A stretch of 55,549 bases of DNA from a virus: positions 1-55,549 of the IMG/VR virus record IMGVR_UViG_3300048769_000079; one strand, written 5' to 3'. The translations under genes and the position numbers were made by a program. Positions 39,014 to 48,225 of the stretch are shown piece after piece; the first letter of the stretch is position 1; each line of letters opens with the position of its first letter. The notes beneath the pieces are model-generated. The model saw only the letters and a program-made list of their open reading frames with translations, did no database searches and was not told the origin of the DNA.

Positions 39014-40455
39014 TACACGATTGCGTCTTTGAAAGTAAATCAGAACTCTATACCGATGGTTATAAGGCTTACGACTTTTGTAAAGCTATTCCCGAAACGG
39101 CATATCCGAAGAAAACCTTACTTCATTTTTATTGGAGGGTGCCACGGGAGTTTGACCGTAAACCACTACTTGCATTAAAAGCGGCAATTATATCACAAAA
39201 CCTTCAAAACGTCCAGATCGTACTTTGGTCAAATGTTGACTTAACGCAAAACGAACTTATTGCGCCGCTTTTACGGCATATTAAGTTTTGTATTTATGAT
39301 CCAATAAAAGAAGCCGTCGGCACGCCGCTGGAAGGAAGTCGCCTCGTGACCCGCGATGATGATAATAACTGGCTTGGCGGTGACTTATTTCGTTTGTTAA
39401 TCCTTTACAAATACGGCGGAGTTTATGTAGACTGCGATATGGTTCTTTTGCGCGACCTCGCACCGTTGCTTGAACAGGAGTTCATGTATCAGTGGGGGAC
39501 GGAAACCGATAAAATTAACGGTGCAATAATGCGCATGTTTGCCGGTTCGCAACTCGCGGCGGATTGCTTGACGATGCTCCCTAAGATGCCCGCAGGTTTT
39601 AACTCTACTGATTGGGGATCAACATTATATGGAGAAGTTAGAAAATTCAATAAAAATTGGACCGTCTTCCCCTGCGCATTTTTTAACACTGAATGGCAGC
39701 TCTTTATTAATATGGGGGAATCCGCCCATCCGTTCAAAAACGGTTCGGACTCTAATAAAATGTTTCCTGGCGCTTTCGCCTGGCATTGGCATAATAAGTG
39801 GGACTCCGAAATTGAAGAAGGTTCAAAGTTCACGCGCCTCGAAAAGATTGTAAATGATAAATACTCAAGTTGCTTTAATTACGTCGTAGATCATTCCGCG
39901 CCGCACCTCGGCGGGAACTACGGCGGCGGTGATCCGGGGACTTTCTTTCCAGCGCTTTGGCACTGGCTCGTTGAAACGTTAAGTATAAAAACCGTGCTTG
40001 ATGTTGGCTGCGGGGAGGGCTTCGCAGTACAATGGTTTTTAGAGCATGGCGTAAGAGCGATGGGGATTGATGGTTTACCTAATAATATCGAATCCGCACA
40101 ATCGCGCGGCCTAAAAACTTGCTTTGTCTGTGACTTGACTAAATCAGATTTTTTAGTAAAGCCTATTGCGGATTTAATTTGGTGTTGTGAAGTTGTTGAA
40201 CATATCGAAGAGAAATTTTTACCTAATTTAATCAAAACCTTTCAGGGTGGAAAATACGTCGCAATGACCCACGCGCTGCCGGGGCAGGAAGGTTGGCACC
40301 ATGTAAACTGCCAAGGCACGCTCTATTGGATGGAAAAAATGGAAAAGGCGGGCTTTAAACTTATGCCCGAACATACGCTTGCGGCACGAAAAACGACCGG
40401 AAATAACAGCTGGTTTGATAAAACAGGAATGGTGTTTAAAAATACGGCTATATAA
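39010..40455 (+). CDS. Bifunctional glycosyltransferase (GT32-like) + SAM methyltransferase
   Basis: The 481-residue protein has an N-terminal half with KTLLHFYWRVPREF, GGDLFRLLILYKYGGVYVDC and DMVLLRDLAP. The R..LYKYGGVYxDxD signature is that of GT32/mannosyltransferase OCH1-like enzymes. The C-terminal half is a class I methyltransferase: TVLDVGCGEGFAVQWFLEHG, MGIDGLPNN and CCEVVEHIEEKFLPNL. Fusion implies that the transferred sugar, or its acceptor, is also methylated. It overlaps the previous gene by 4 bases. Confidence 0.88.
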   Translation: MIHDCVFESKSELYTDGYKAYDFCKAIPETAYPKKTLLHFYWRVPREFDRKPLLALKAAIISQNLQNVQIVLWSNVDLTQNELIAPLLRHIKFCIYDPIKEAVGTPLEGSRLVTRDDDNNWLGGDLFRLLILYKYGGVYVDCDMVLLRDLAPLLEQEFMYQWGTETDKINGAIMRMFAGSQLAADCLTMLPKMPAGFNSTDWGSTLYGEVRKFNKNWTVFPCAFFNTEWQLFINMGESAHPFKNGSDSNKMFPGAFAWHWHNKWDSEIEEGSKFTRLEKIVNDKYSSCFNYVVDHSAPHLGGNYGGGDPGTFFPALWHWLVETLSIKTVLDVGCGEGFAVQWFLEHGVRAMGIDGLPNNIESAQSRGLKTCFVCDLTKSDFLVKPIADLIWCCEVVEHIEEKFLPNLIKTFQGGKYVAMTHALPGQEGWHHVNCQGTLYWMEKMEKAGFKLMPEHTLAARKTTGNNSWFDKTGMVFKNTAI

Positions 40456-40544
40456 TACGATTTAAACCGCTTAAATAGACAGTATTTAACGGTCACGGCC
40501 TAAGGGTCGTAGAAACCTATTAAAACGAGGGACAGGTCTTTAAA

Positions 40545-41378
40545 ATGTACGCTTTTAACTTTTTACGCGAAGTCATTCACGGCGATAAATTCCGCGCCGC
40601 TGCGGATATAATCATTGACGGAGAACCGACTTTTGAACAGGCGAAATTTTTAATGGAAAATAACGCCGTTGTGTTTTGCAAAACGGATTATCTTTTCATG
40701 CTTTTTGAAATTCTTTTACATAGTACAAAAAAATATATCTTAATTACACATAATTCAGATTTTACAATAGGCAAAGGTAATTTCGATATACGACCTTCCT
40801 GCGTCATCAAATGGTATGGGCTCAATGTTGGCATGAAGAATAATAATTTGATCCCTATTCCCAGCGGAATGGAACGCCCGCTGGGTGGCGGGTATTCTTC
40901 GGACGCGACCATTTTGAATGATCAGTGGAAACGACCGCGTGAAAATCAAAACCTCGTTTACATGAACCATAACGCAAATAATAACCACGGTGCGCGCGAT
41001 TTCGTTACGGCGCATCTAAAAGATCAGCCGTGGGTAACCTGGAGGCCGCATGGACAATCGTTTGAAAGTTTTATTATTAACTGTTATAGTCATAAGTTTG
41101 TCGTGTCTCCTCCCGGCAATGGAATTGATTGTCATCGGACATGGGAAGCCCTTTACATGGGTGCTATTCCTATCGTCAAGCGTAGCGTGCTTATTGAGTC
41201 TTTTTCTGATTTGCCGATGCTCGTTGTAGAGGACTGGTCCGTACTAACCGAAGAACTTTTAAATATCGTTTGGGACGAATTTCAAGCACGGGAATTTAAC
41301 TATGAAAAGCTGACTTTATCTTATTGGTTAAACCGTATTATTAAGGATAAACTTGAACTTTTGGAGGGCGAAGAATGA
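40545..41378 (+). CDS. Exostosin-like glycosyltransferase (GT47-like)
   Basis: The 277-residue protein contains YMNHNANNNHGARDFVTAHL, YSHKFVVSPPGNGIDCHRTW and EALYMGAIPIVKRS. The FxxSPxGxGxDxxRxWEALxxGxIPIV signature is that of the exostosin/GT47 donor-binding region. A preceding 89-base gap holds no clear promoter. It ends in an ATGA overlap with a methyltransferase gene. Confidence 0.8.
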   Translation: MYAFNFLREVIHGDKFRAAADIIIDGEPTFEQAKFLMENNAVVFCKTDYLFMLFEILLHSTKKYILITHNSDFTIGKGNFDIRPSCVIKWYGLNVGMKNNNLIPIPSGMERPLGGGYSSDATILNDQWKRPRENQNLVYMNHNANNNHGARDFVTAHLKDQPWVTWRPHGQSFESFIINCYSHKFVVSPPGNGIDCHRTWEALYMGAIPIVKRSVLIESFSDLPMLVVEDWSVLTEELLNIVWDEFQAREFNYEKLTLSYWLNRIIKDKLELLEGEE

Positions 41379-41950
41379 AACCTAATTTTGACCGTGACCG
41401 ATTCGAGGGTCAGATGAATCCGGCAGAGCGTCAGGCGCTTTATGATTTAGTCATTCAAATAAAGCCGGAAATCGTTTGTGAAGTTGGAACGTGTCGTGGA
41501 GGCGGATCGACGTATTTCATTTCCAGCGCTTTGGAGGAGAATAAAAAGGGTTTACTTTATACTTGTGAAAACAATGACGAATTTTATGAATATGCTGTAA
41601 ACCTCTACGAGACAAATGATGAATTTATACCATTAAAAAAATATGTAATTCTTTGTAAAGGCTCAAGCTTCGAAGTTTACGATTTGGTTTTTAAAGTATT
41701 GGAAGAAAAGAAAATTGACATCGTTTTTCTTGACGGCGGAGCGTGTGGGATAACAATGCTTTATGATTTCTGTATGTTTCGCCCGCGTATACCCGTCGGC
41801 GGATTTTTAGCGGCGCACGACTGGGACAACGGGAAAAGCGACTATTTAAAACCCGTAATCAATAATGATGTTGATTTTAAATTTCAAGCGCAAATACTTG
41901 GCTTTGCTATTTATCAACGTATACAAGACGTACATAACCAGAACACTTAA
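41375..41950 (+). CDS. Class I methyltransferase-like protein
   Basis: The 191-residue protein has PEIVCEVGTCRGGGSTYFIS (SAM-binding glycine loop) and DIVFLDGGACGITMLYDF, with an acid after the fourth strand, and GGFLAAHDWDNGKS. The layout resembles small O-methyltransferases of the cephalosporin hydroxylase/macrocin O-methyltransferase group that work on sugars. It is tightly coupled to the GT47-like gene, so a methylated sugar product is the simplest reading. Confidence 0.75.
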   Translation: MKPNFDRDRFEGQMNPAERQALYDLVIQIKPEIVCEVGTCRGGGSTYFISSALEENKKGLLYTCENNDEFYEYAVNLYETNDEFIPLKKYVILCKGSSFEVYDLVFKVLEEKKIDIVFLDGGACGITMLYDFCMFRPRIPVGGFLAAHDWDNGKSDYLKPVINNDVDFKFQAQILGFAIYQRIQDVHNQNT

Positions 41951-41971
41951 TTTTTTTTTACGGAGGGCAGT

Positions 41972-43111
41972 ATGATTTCTTTAGCTTTGAATATGATCTT
42001 AGGTCCAGGGGACGGGAAGGTTGCCCGACGCTTCTTTTCGTCTTACGATATGCGAACGCTTTTTGACGAAATCGTAATCATCAATACCTGCGAAAAAGAT
42101 GACGAGGAGGTTCGTAACGTTATTTCGCAGTACGCAGACCGAACGGGAAACTATAAATGGGGAACAGGGGACTTTGCCGGGGCGCGAAATATGGCGCTCG
42201 CAATGACGCTTTCCCAGTATGCAATGTGGATAGATTCGGACGACTTGATTGAACTGAATGGTATTGATATTGTCTTTAGAAAAATCCACGAAGTTATTAC
42301 CGTTAATCCAAATATAGATTTTTTTGTTGCACCGTATATCCTTAAAGTAAATCCAGACGGAACGCCGGGAAGTGTTTTTGCCCGCGAACGAATTATTAAA
42401 AAGGCTTCGGGTATCAAATGGACGAACAAAATACATGAGCAATTGACTATAGTTACTGATATGCATAAGCGGGCTGATCTTGAGGGTTTACATATAATAC
42501 ATTGCCCGGTGAAAACCTCATTGGATGGGTTGGCAAGAAATTTAAAAATCCTTGAACATGAATACTTGAGCGACCCGACGAACAGACATTACGCCTTTTA
42601 CTTTGCACGAGACTTAGCACAGGATAACCAATGGCCGCAAGCGGCGGTAATCCTTACGGATTTTATAAACGAAACCAGTGACGATCTTTCCAACGTTTAT
42701 GAGGCGTGTTTGATACTTGCAAAATTCTATCTTTACAAACAAACACCGAATGCCGATTCGCTTTGCAAAACCACCGTACCGCTTACGGAACGGTATTTAA
42801 GAATTAGTTTTGCCTTAACACAGGACAACGCCGAACCTCTTGTAATACTGGGGGATAACCGCGTTGCGCAAAAGCTGGAAAAGGAAGCAATTCGGCTTTA
42901 TGAATCCGCGATAAGTAAAAAGTTTGGAACCGGCGCTTTACAAGATAAGGCATACTATGAAGACCTTCCTTCCCAGCGCCTGGCGTCGCTTTATTTAAAG
43001 GCAAAAGAGTTGGAAAAATCTCTTTGGTATAATAAGGTCGCTTTAAAGCATCACCCGGAAGATACCTTTTTACTAAGTCAAAGAAAGCAAATTATAAATG
43101 ATCTCCGTTAA
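41972..43111 (+). CDS. Family 2 glycosyltransferase with helical repeat tail
   Basis: The 379-residue protein starts ISLALNMILGPGDGKVARRF, followed by DFAGARNMALAMTLSQYAMW and IDSDDLIE, with DxDD for metal and nucleotide binding. The second half is helical with TPR-like pairs (YEACLILAKFYLYKQ, YLKAKELEKSLWYNKVAL). This layout of GT2 plus TPR occurs in bacterial protein or surface glycosyltransferases. CGGAGGGC precedes the ATG. It ends the sugar block and overlaps the tail terminator-like gene. Confidence 0.8.
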   Translation: MISLALNMILGPGDGKVARRFFSSYDMRTLFDEIVIINTCEKDDEEVRNVISQYADRTGNYKWGTGDFAGARNMALAMTLSQYAMWIDSDDLIELNGIDIVFRKIHEVITVNPNIDFFVAPYILKVNPDGTPGSVFARERIIKKASGIKWTNKIHEQLTIVTDMHKRADLEGLHIIHCPVKTSLDGLARNLKILEHEYLSDPTNRHYAFYFARDLAQDNQWPQAAVILTDFINETSDDLSNVYEACLILAKFYLYKQTPNADSLCKTTVPLTERYLRISFALTQDNAEPLVILGDNRVAQKLEKEAIRLYESAISKKFGTGALQDKAYYEDLPSQRLASLYLKAKELEKSLWYNKVALKHHPEDTFLLSQRKQIINDLR

Positions 43112-43592
43112 AGACAATATTATCGACGCAGTGCAATACGGTTTATCAACCATTGCCATAGCGTCCGGGTATAATAACACAGTTGTAAATGCTTATAGTC
43201 CTCCGGTTGAACTTTCGGCGGTTCAAGGCACGCCAAGTATTAATATCTATGAAGGAACGGATAGTTGTTCAAATACAATCAGGCCGGGTGCACATACACA
43301 AACCGGCGGAAATCAAGCAAAGCTTTTTAATGGTTTTATACTTGATTTACAATGTATAATGAACGTAGTAGATAGTCCGCGTAAGGCGCGTAATAGTTTT
43401 ATAGCGGATGTGCAAAAGTATTTTGGTTTACATTGGAATGTACCGGATTTAAACGGAGTTCCAACGGCGTTTAATTGTATGTATCATTCAAGCACGCCGT
43501 GGGGACAATTAGCAAATTCACCGCAATTTGGGTTTGATATTTGGTTTCAGGTTTGGTATACGCAGTATTTAACTGATCCGACTAAACAATAG
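43098..43592 (+). CDS. Tail terminator/completion protein candidate
   Basis: The 164-residue protein has DNIIDAVQYGLSTIAI, ASGYNNTVVNAYSPPV and FLDLQC-like strands, and ends with FDIWFQVWYTQYLTDPTKQ. Size and position, just before the tail tube gene, match tail terminator proteins that cap the tube. No exact family was recognised. It overlaps the last glycosyltransferase gene by 14 bases. Confidence 0.65.
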   Translation: MISVKDNIIDAVQYGLSTIAIASGYNNTVVNAYSPPVELSAVQGTPSINIYEGTDSCSNTIRPGAHTQTGGNQAKLFNGFILDLQCIMNVVDSPRKARNSFIADVQKYFGLHWNVPDLNGVPTAFNCMYHSSTPWGQLANSPQFGFDIWFQVWYTQYLTDPTKQ

Positions 43593-43633
43593 TTATCAAA
43601 GAGGGTTTGATTTACATATAAGGAGTGTTTACA

Positions 43634-44632
43634 ATGAGCAATAGCATGTTAGAAATCAAGCGTACGATGGGGTGCCGAATTGAGAGCACTCCTTATACGC
43701 AAGAAAGCCCTCTCAACGGAGGAGATTACAACGTTGCGGTGTATGGTATTAATTATGACCCGGATATTGCAATGTACGCCCGGAAACTTGCGCGCGGCGA
43801 CGCGTCAAAGGATTTACAAATTCCAGGTACACGGAAAATAAAGATTACGTTTTCTGTTGATATGTGCGTCGGCATCAACGCATACACGCCTCCAAACTAT
43901 TGGAAGCTTTTACGCGCTTGCGGATTGAAGCAGGTCATTTATAATACGACCGGATGCGCGCTTATCCCCGATTCACGATATTTTAACGTTCCCGTGACGA
44001 TTGAGGTCGTAGAAATGGCCGAAGGTATTTCTCCTTTACAAATTGTCATTGCGGCACGCGGCTGCATGGGAACGGTAAAAAAGACAAGCAGCGGTGTTGG
44101 ACTTCCTGCAAAACTTGAATTCGACTTTACCGGTGTACTCGTTGGGATTTCCGAACGGACTTTTGCAAACCAAATCATGCCCACGGGTTGGGATGCGGCG
44201 CTCCCCCAGGCCGTGCTTGCATGTACGACGTCTCTCTACGGCGTATCTCAGATGTTTGATAAAATAACGCTTGACGTGGGGAATAACCTCGAAGTTTTTA
44301 AAGATCCAACACGCGCCGAAGGTTTTGAAGGTACGCGTATCGTGGATCGAACTCCGATGCTCGAAATTGACCCCGCTCTACAGCCCGTAAGCGTTCAAGA
44401 TATGTATAATAACCTTTTAGCCAACGGGCAATCTCCCGGCGCGTATTCGGAAACTATTGGTAGCGGCGGATCGTCGGGAATTTCCTTAACGATTACCGCG
44501 CCAAAAGCCCAGGTCATTGCATCGAATAAACCGGGAAATCGTGAGGGTCGCGTCACGAACAACGTGAAATGTTTACTTACGCGTAACTTAGGAAACGACG
44601 AATTTATGATTTTACAGGGCACAATAAGCTAA
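43634..44632 (+). CDS. Major tail (tube) protein
   Basis: The 332-residue, beta-rich protein shows KITFSVDMCVGINAYTPPNY, AKLEFDFTGVLVGISER and ISLTITAPKAQ. Its C-terminal strands end NDEFMILQGTIS. Repeated strand pairs and a place between the tail terminator and chaperone genes indicate the tail tube subunit, expected to be very abundant. ATAAGGAG lies upstream of ATG 43634; an in-frame GTG three codons earlier is less likely. A hairpin follows the gene. Confidence 0.75.
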   Translation: MSNSMLEIKRTMGCRIESTPYTQESPLNGGDYNVAVYGINYDPDIAMYARKLARGDASKDLQIPGTRKIKITFSVDMCVGINAYTPPNYWKLLRACGLKQVIYNTTGCALIPDSRYFNVPVTIEVVEMAEGISPLQIVIAARGCMGTVKKTSSGVGLPAKLEFDFTGVLVGISERTFANQIMPTGWDAALPQAVLACTTSLYGVSQMFDKITLDVGNNLEVFKDPTRAEGFEGTRIVDRTPMLEIDPALQPVSVQDMYNNLLANGQSPGAYSETIGSGGSSGISLTITAPKAQVIASNKPGNREGRVTNNVKCLLTRNLGNDEFMILQGTIS

Positions 44633-44653
44633 AACCAAACGATGTGAATACGT

Positions 44654-44715
44654 TGGGGACGGGGTTTTCCTTAGGGGACGCTGCCCTCGCCTCCCCTACC
44701 CCAGCGTACCACATT
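44654..44715 (+). terminator. G/C-rich hairpin after the tail tube gene
   Basis: TGGGGACGGGG (44654-44664) pairs with CCCCTACCCCA (44693-44703) apart from two central mismatches, and a T-rich stretch follows. The loop is long (about 28 bases) and contains smaller stems. It may be an attenuator that lowers transcription after an abundant protein gene. Confidence 0.45.
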
Positions 44716-44734
44716 TATTTTTAAGGAGGGTATA

Positions 44735-45199
44735 GTGGAAGAAAAAATTATCATGCTTACAGACGAGATAAAAGCAAAACTTAAAGCGGGCGGAATGCTC
44801 GGCTTTGATGTTGAGACACCTTTTAAATGGGTGCCTAAGTTTTACCGTGATGCAAAGAACAACATCCCAAAAAGCTACTGGCCCATCTTTACGCTTCGGA
44901 GTCGCAACGGTATTGAACTTGCCGAAGCCGAAGACGGTATGGGATATATAAATCTTGACGCGTCCGAGGGGCGAAAATATGTAATAGATTCCGGCAAAGA
45001 TCGACTTAATGCTTTACGAACCGGACTTGTTTCTTTTAAAAATTATCGACTTGCAAATGATAAAGTAATTGAAATGAAAGCCGGAGAAGACTCGGACCAG
45101 TTCATAAAACTTTTTACCCCAACTTTACAAACCGAAATGAAGCGCGCAATAGATCAACGTTCAGAACTGACCGCCGAGGAATTGTTAGGTTTAGAATAG
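44735..45199 (+). CDS. Tail assembly chaperone-like protein (G-like)
   Basis: The 154-residue protein starts at GTG 44735 with AAGGAGGG upstream. It has FTLRSRNGIELAEAEDGMG and ends acidic and helical (AIDQRSELTAEELLGLE). It lies between the tail tube and tape measure genes, where phages encode the G and GT chaperones. The lack of a clear slippery site before its stop leaves open whether it is extended by frameshift into the next frame. Confidence 0.65.
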   Translation: MEEKIIMLTDEIKAKLKAGGMLGFDVETPFKWVPKFYRDAKNNIPKSYWPIFTLRSRNGIELAEAEDGMGYINLDASEGRKYVIDSGKDRLNALRTGLVSFKNYRLANDKVIEMKAGEDSDQFIKLFTPTLQTEMKRAIDQRSELTAEELLGLE

Positions 45200-45207
45200 C
45201 AGCGGGG

Positions 45208-45549
45208 ATGCTTTCGGGATTTTTTAAAGGAAAGTATGATTGTACAAAATGCAAAATCAACAAAAACTTCCCGGAAGTCTGGGGCTGCAACGGCACGGCT
45301 CGAATGGCAATTCCCACATTCGAGTGGGTTGAAAACAACATACATTATAAATTGCGGAGTTGTCCGCGAAGGTTTATTCCGGCAAGCGTGGAAAAGTTTT
45401 ATATGATTTACAAATATTACTTCAAAGATTTTCCCACGGCACCGATGCCGGGTATTCATGACGTTTCGCTCCGGTTCTTGACAGCTTATAGGGCGTTCAA
45501 TAACTTTAAGCACGAGTACGAAGAGGTTGTCAATGAGCGACACAATTGA
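45208..45549 (+). CDS. Small protein, tail chaperone (T-like) candidate
   Basis: The 113-residue protein lies in the -1 frame relative to the preceding gene, and this frame is open upstream into its end. It has CTKCKINKNFPEVWGCNGTAR and then a helical C-terminal part (FLTAYRAFNNFKHEYEEVV). The Cys pairs suggest a zinc site. Placement before the tape measure supports a T-like role, made either from its own ATG (weak ribosome site) or by frameshift. Confidence 0.55.
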   Translation: MLSGFFKGKYDCTKCKINKNFPEVWGCNGTARMAIPTFEWVENNIHYKLRSCPRRFIPASVEKFYMIYKYYFKDFPTAPMPGIHDVSLRFLTAYRAFNNFKHEYEEVVNERHN

Positions 45550-47377
45550 CCTTCCAGCGCTGGAGATGGAGGCGCGGTTAAAAGATTTTATCAGTCAAAA
45601 CATCGATACGATAAATAAGAATATAACCGAGTTTCAAGAAAAATCCACGGAAAGCTTTGGGAAGGTTTCTGCCGCCAGTACAGAAACGGAATCATCTTTT
45701 GATAAACTCAGCGGAGCCGTCAAAGGTCTCGTTGCCGGTTATATTGGATTTGAAGGCGCTAAAAAGGCCCTTGACTTTTTAAACGAGTCCGCCGATAAGG
45801 CACAGGAGAATGTACTTGCACAAACCAAATTAAAAACGGCATTAGGCGGGGACACCACGGCGTTATTAGAGCAGGCCGAAGCTTTGGAAAAAGTAAATCT
45901 GATCGGGCATGTTGAAACCGAACAAGCCGACGCGCGTCTTGCAAACTATGTTAAGGACGAGAGTGCAATCAAAAAACTCATGCCCGTTATCCAGGACTTA
46001 GCTAAAGCAAAAGGCATGGACTTGGCTTCGGCTTCGGACCTTGTGGGCCGTACGATTGATAGTGAGACCGGGACAATGGGCCGTTTACAAATAAAAATTG
46101 ATGGGCTTCCTGGTTCGATGGACCGCGTGAATTCTGCCGTAACGGAATTAAATAAAAAATTCGGCGGACAAGCCGAAGCGCTTGCAAAGGTGGATGACGG
46201 AACACAGCATTTAAAAATTGCTTGGGATAATTTCATGGAATCCGTAGGGGAGAAAATGCTCCCCTTTACAACTAAGCTAAAAAACTTTACCGCTGAGGTT
46301 TTAGGAGCAATGTCGGCTAAACCGGCAACATCCGAACAATTAAACGAAGCCCTAAAGAAAGATGAAGTTGAATTGACGCAAATGACAAAAGGCACTGTTG
46401 AATACGCAAGTAAACTTGAAATAATAGAGAACCTTCGGCGTCGAATTTCAGAAATACCCATGAGTAAAGAACATGGTCAAATGGGACCGCCAAAACCTGA
46501 ACCTAAAATATCCGAACACGGTACGTCGACACCCGCAGAACCCGTAAAAGATTATGATGCTACCGGGGACTATGCCGCGTGGGAAGAACGTGAACGGTCT
46601 CTACACGAAAAGCTCGCGCAGGACGAGGAGAATATTGATCTTAAATCCGCAAAAGATAAACAAAATATGTTAAAAGAGAACGCACTTTATCTTGCGGAAG
46701 CTTTGAAAAAAGAAACACTTTTATATGAAAAGGCAAGTCTTGAATTACAAAAAGATGGACTTGACAAAAACCAACTTGAACTATTAGCAATAAAAGAAAA
46801 ATATGACAAAATGGAAGAAGCCGGTGTAAGTTATACCGAAGCGGAAAAAGCGCGCGCGATGGCAGTCACTAAGGCCTGGCAAACCCACGCTGAAGCCGGA
46901 CTGCATAGTACGGTTACGTCGCTTGACGCGATGTCTAAAAAATGGCATGAGTTTGGCACCGCATATAAAGTAATGTCCGAAGCGGAAAACGTAATTAATA
47001 CCTATAAAGCAGCAACGGCTTCTTATTCCGCGATGGCCGGTATTCCTTACGTGGGCCCGGCGCTCGGTATTGCGGCAGCGGCGGTAGCCGTAGGTGCAGG
47101 TGTTGCTAACGGAGCGGAAATAGCATCTCAGTCCTTTTCCAGCGGTACGGATAACGCGCCGGGCGGCGTGGCAAAGGTTCATAAGGACGAAACGATTTTT
47201 TTACCGGAACATTCGATTGTTAAAACGGCTACAGAGTCTAAAAATAGCGGTGGTGATGTAAATCATTTTCATTTTTATGGCAACGCTGATTCTGCAACTG
47301 TTGACAATATACAATCACTATTGGTTGAAGCAAATCGAACGGGAAAACTTGAACGTTTTAAGGCGGCGATAAAGTGA
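45533..47377 (+). CDS. Tail tape measure protein
   Basis: The 614-residue protein is long and helical, with coiled-coil character at about 20-60 and 260-330. A hydrophobic Ala/Gly-rich segment (YVGPALGIAAAAVAVGAGVA) lies near 515, and a His/Phe-rich end carries NHFHFYGNADS. This layout is typical of tape measure proteins, which set tail length and enter the host membrane. At this length the tail would be short for a siphovirus (roughly 90 nm by the usual ratio, which is inference). ATG 45533 follows GAAGAGG and overlaps the preceding gene. Confidence 0.85.
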   Translation: MSDTIDLPALEMEARLKDFISQNIDTINKNITEFQEKSTESFGKVSAASTETESSFDKLSGAVKGLVAGYIGFEGAKKALDFLNESADKAQENVLAQTKLKTALGGDTTALLEQAEALEKVNLIGHVETEQADARLANYVKDESAIKKLMPVIQDLAKAKGMDLASASDLVGRTIDSETGTMGRLQIKIDGLPGSMDRVNSAVTELNKKFGGQAEALAKVDDGTQHLKIAWDNFMESVGEKMLPFTTKLKNFTAEVLGAMSAKPATSEQLNEALKKDEVELTQMTKGTVEYASKLEIIENLRRRISEIPMSKEHGQMGPPKPEPKISEHGTSTPAEPVKDYDATGDYAAWEERERSLHEKLAQDEENIDLKSAKDKQNMLKENALYLAEALKKETLLYEKASLELQKDGLDKNQLELLAIKEKYDKMEEAGVSYTEAEKARAMAVTKAWQTHAEAGLHSTVTSLDAMSKKWHEFGTAYKVMSEAENVINTYKAATASYSAMAGIPYVGPALGIAAAAVAVGAGVANGAEIASQSFSSGTDNAPGGVAKVHKDETIFLPEHSIVKTATESKNSGGDVNHFHFYGNADSATVDNIQSLLVEANRTGKLERFKAAIK

Positions 47378-48219
47378 CGATACCCGATGGCATGTTTGGC
47401 CTAACCGATACGCTTAACAATACGTATTATTTTCCCGTACCCGAATATGGGTATAAATCCGTTATTGAACTGCCGTGGGATATTGACGTTTTAGACACCG
47501 GGTCACATGTTGTTTTTGATCATGGGATTACTTATGATAAATATCGTTGTGATTTTGATTTACTTTTAACACCCGCTCAACAAACAAACCTTAATACTTT
47601 AGTAAAGCATTCGGGGCGTGCAGTAAATACATTAGTTTTCACGATGAACGCGGCTTGTGGGTTTTTTCCCTTTACGCCATTACGCGGGGACGGCGGACCC
47701 TTTACCGTTGCGCTTATGATAACCAAGTCCGAGATTTTTCAAGAAGAGCCGTTCCTTTATTTTAGAGTATCATGCTCAATGCGGAGTATGGGCGCGTGGC
47801 CCGCGTATTCCCTTCCAGCGCAAATTATTGAAGGAAATATGTATATTTGCGGAACCTTTCAAGTTCGATTTCCTCAGGATTGGTTTGACCCTGAAGAGGA
47901 CAATGGAATCTCAAATGACGTCACGGAAAATGGAAATTTAAATTTTATTGACCGTGGACTTTCCGCCGCGTCGTGGCGTACAAAAATGAAATTTAAATGG
48001 GGGACCGGAACGACAGCGGCACTTTTAAATAATTTACTTCCGAGCACACGGGCAACGTGGTTTAATTTAGGGACAACGGCGAATTATTATGCTTTTGGCA
48101 ATGACCGGGGTTCGTCCGGTTCGTACGCAGTAACTCTTATTCAGGATTCTTTAGAATTTGTTCACGATGGTTTTAATCAATTTTCTTTTGATCTTTACGT
48201 TGAATACATTAGCGGATAA
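47374..48219 (+). CDS. Distal tail protein-like
   Basis: The 281-residue, beta-rich protein contains DTLNNTYYFPVPEYGYKS, DVLDTGSHVVFDHGITYD and GTFQVRFPQDWFDPEEDNG. Size and position directly after the tape measure fit a distal tail (Dit-like) hub. It starts at GTG within an overlap (AGTGA) with the tape measure stop. No precise family was recognised. Confidence 0.6.
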   Translation: MTIPDGMFGLTDTLNNTYYFPVPEYGYKSVIELPWDIDVLDTGSHVVFDHGITYDKYRCDFDLLLTPAQQTNLNTLVKHSGRAVNTLVFTMNAACGFFPFTPLRGDGGPFTVALMITKSEIFQEEPFLYFRVSCSMRSMGAWPAYSLPAQIIEGNMYICGTFQVRFPQDWFDPEEDNGISNDVTENGNLNFIDRGLSAASWRTKMKFKWGTGTTAALLNNLLPSTRATWFNLGTTANYYAFGNDRGSSGSYAVTLIQDSLEFVHDGFNQFSFDLYVEYISG

Positions 48220-48225
48220 AATACT

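Noticed and set aside
45217-45230. TTTTTTA heptamer as a programmed frameshift site for the tail chaperones
   Set aside because: It lies after the stop codon of the first gene, so ribosomes in that frame never reach it.
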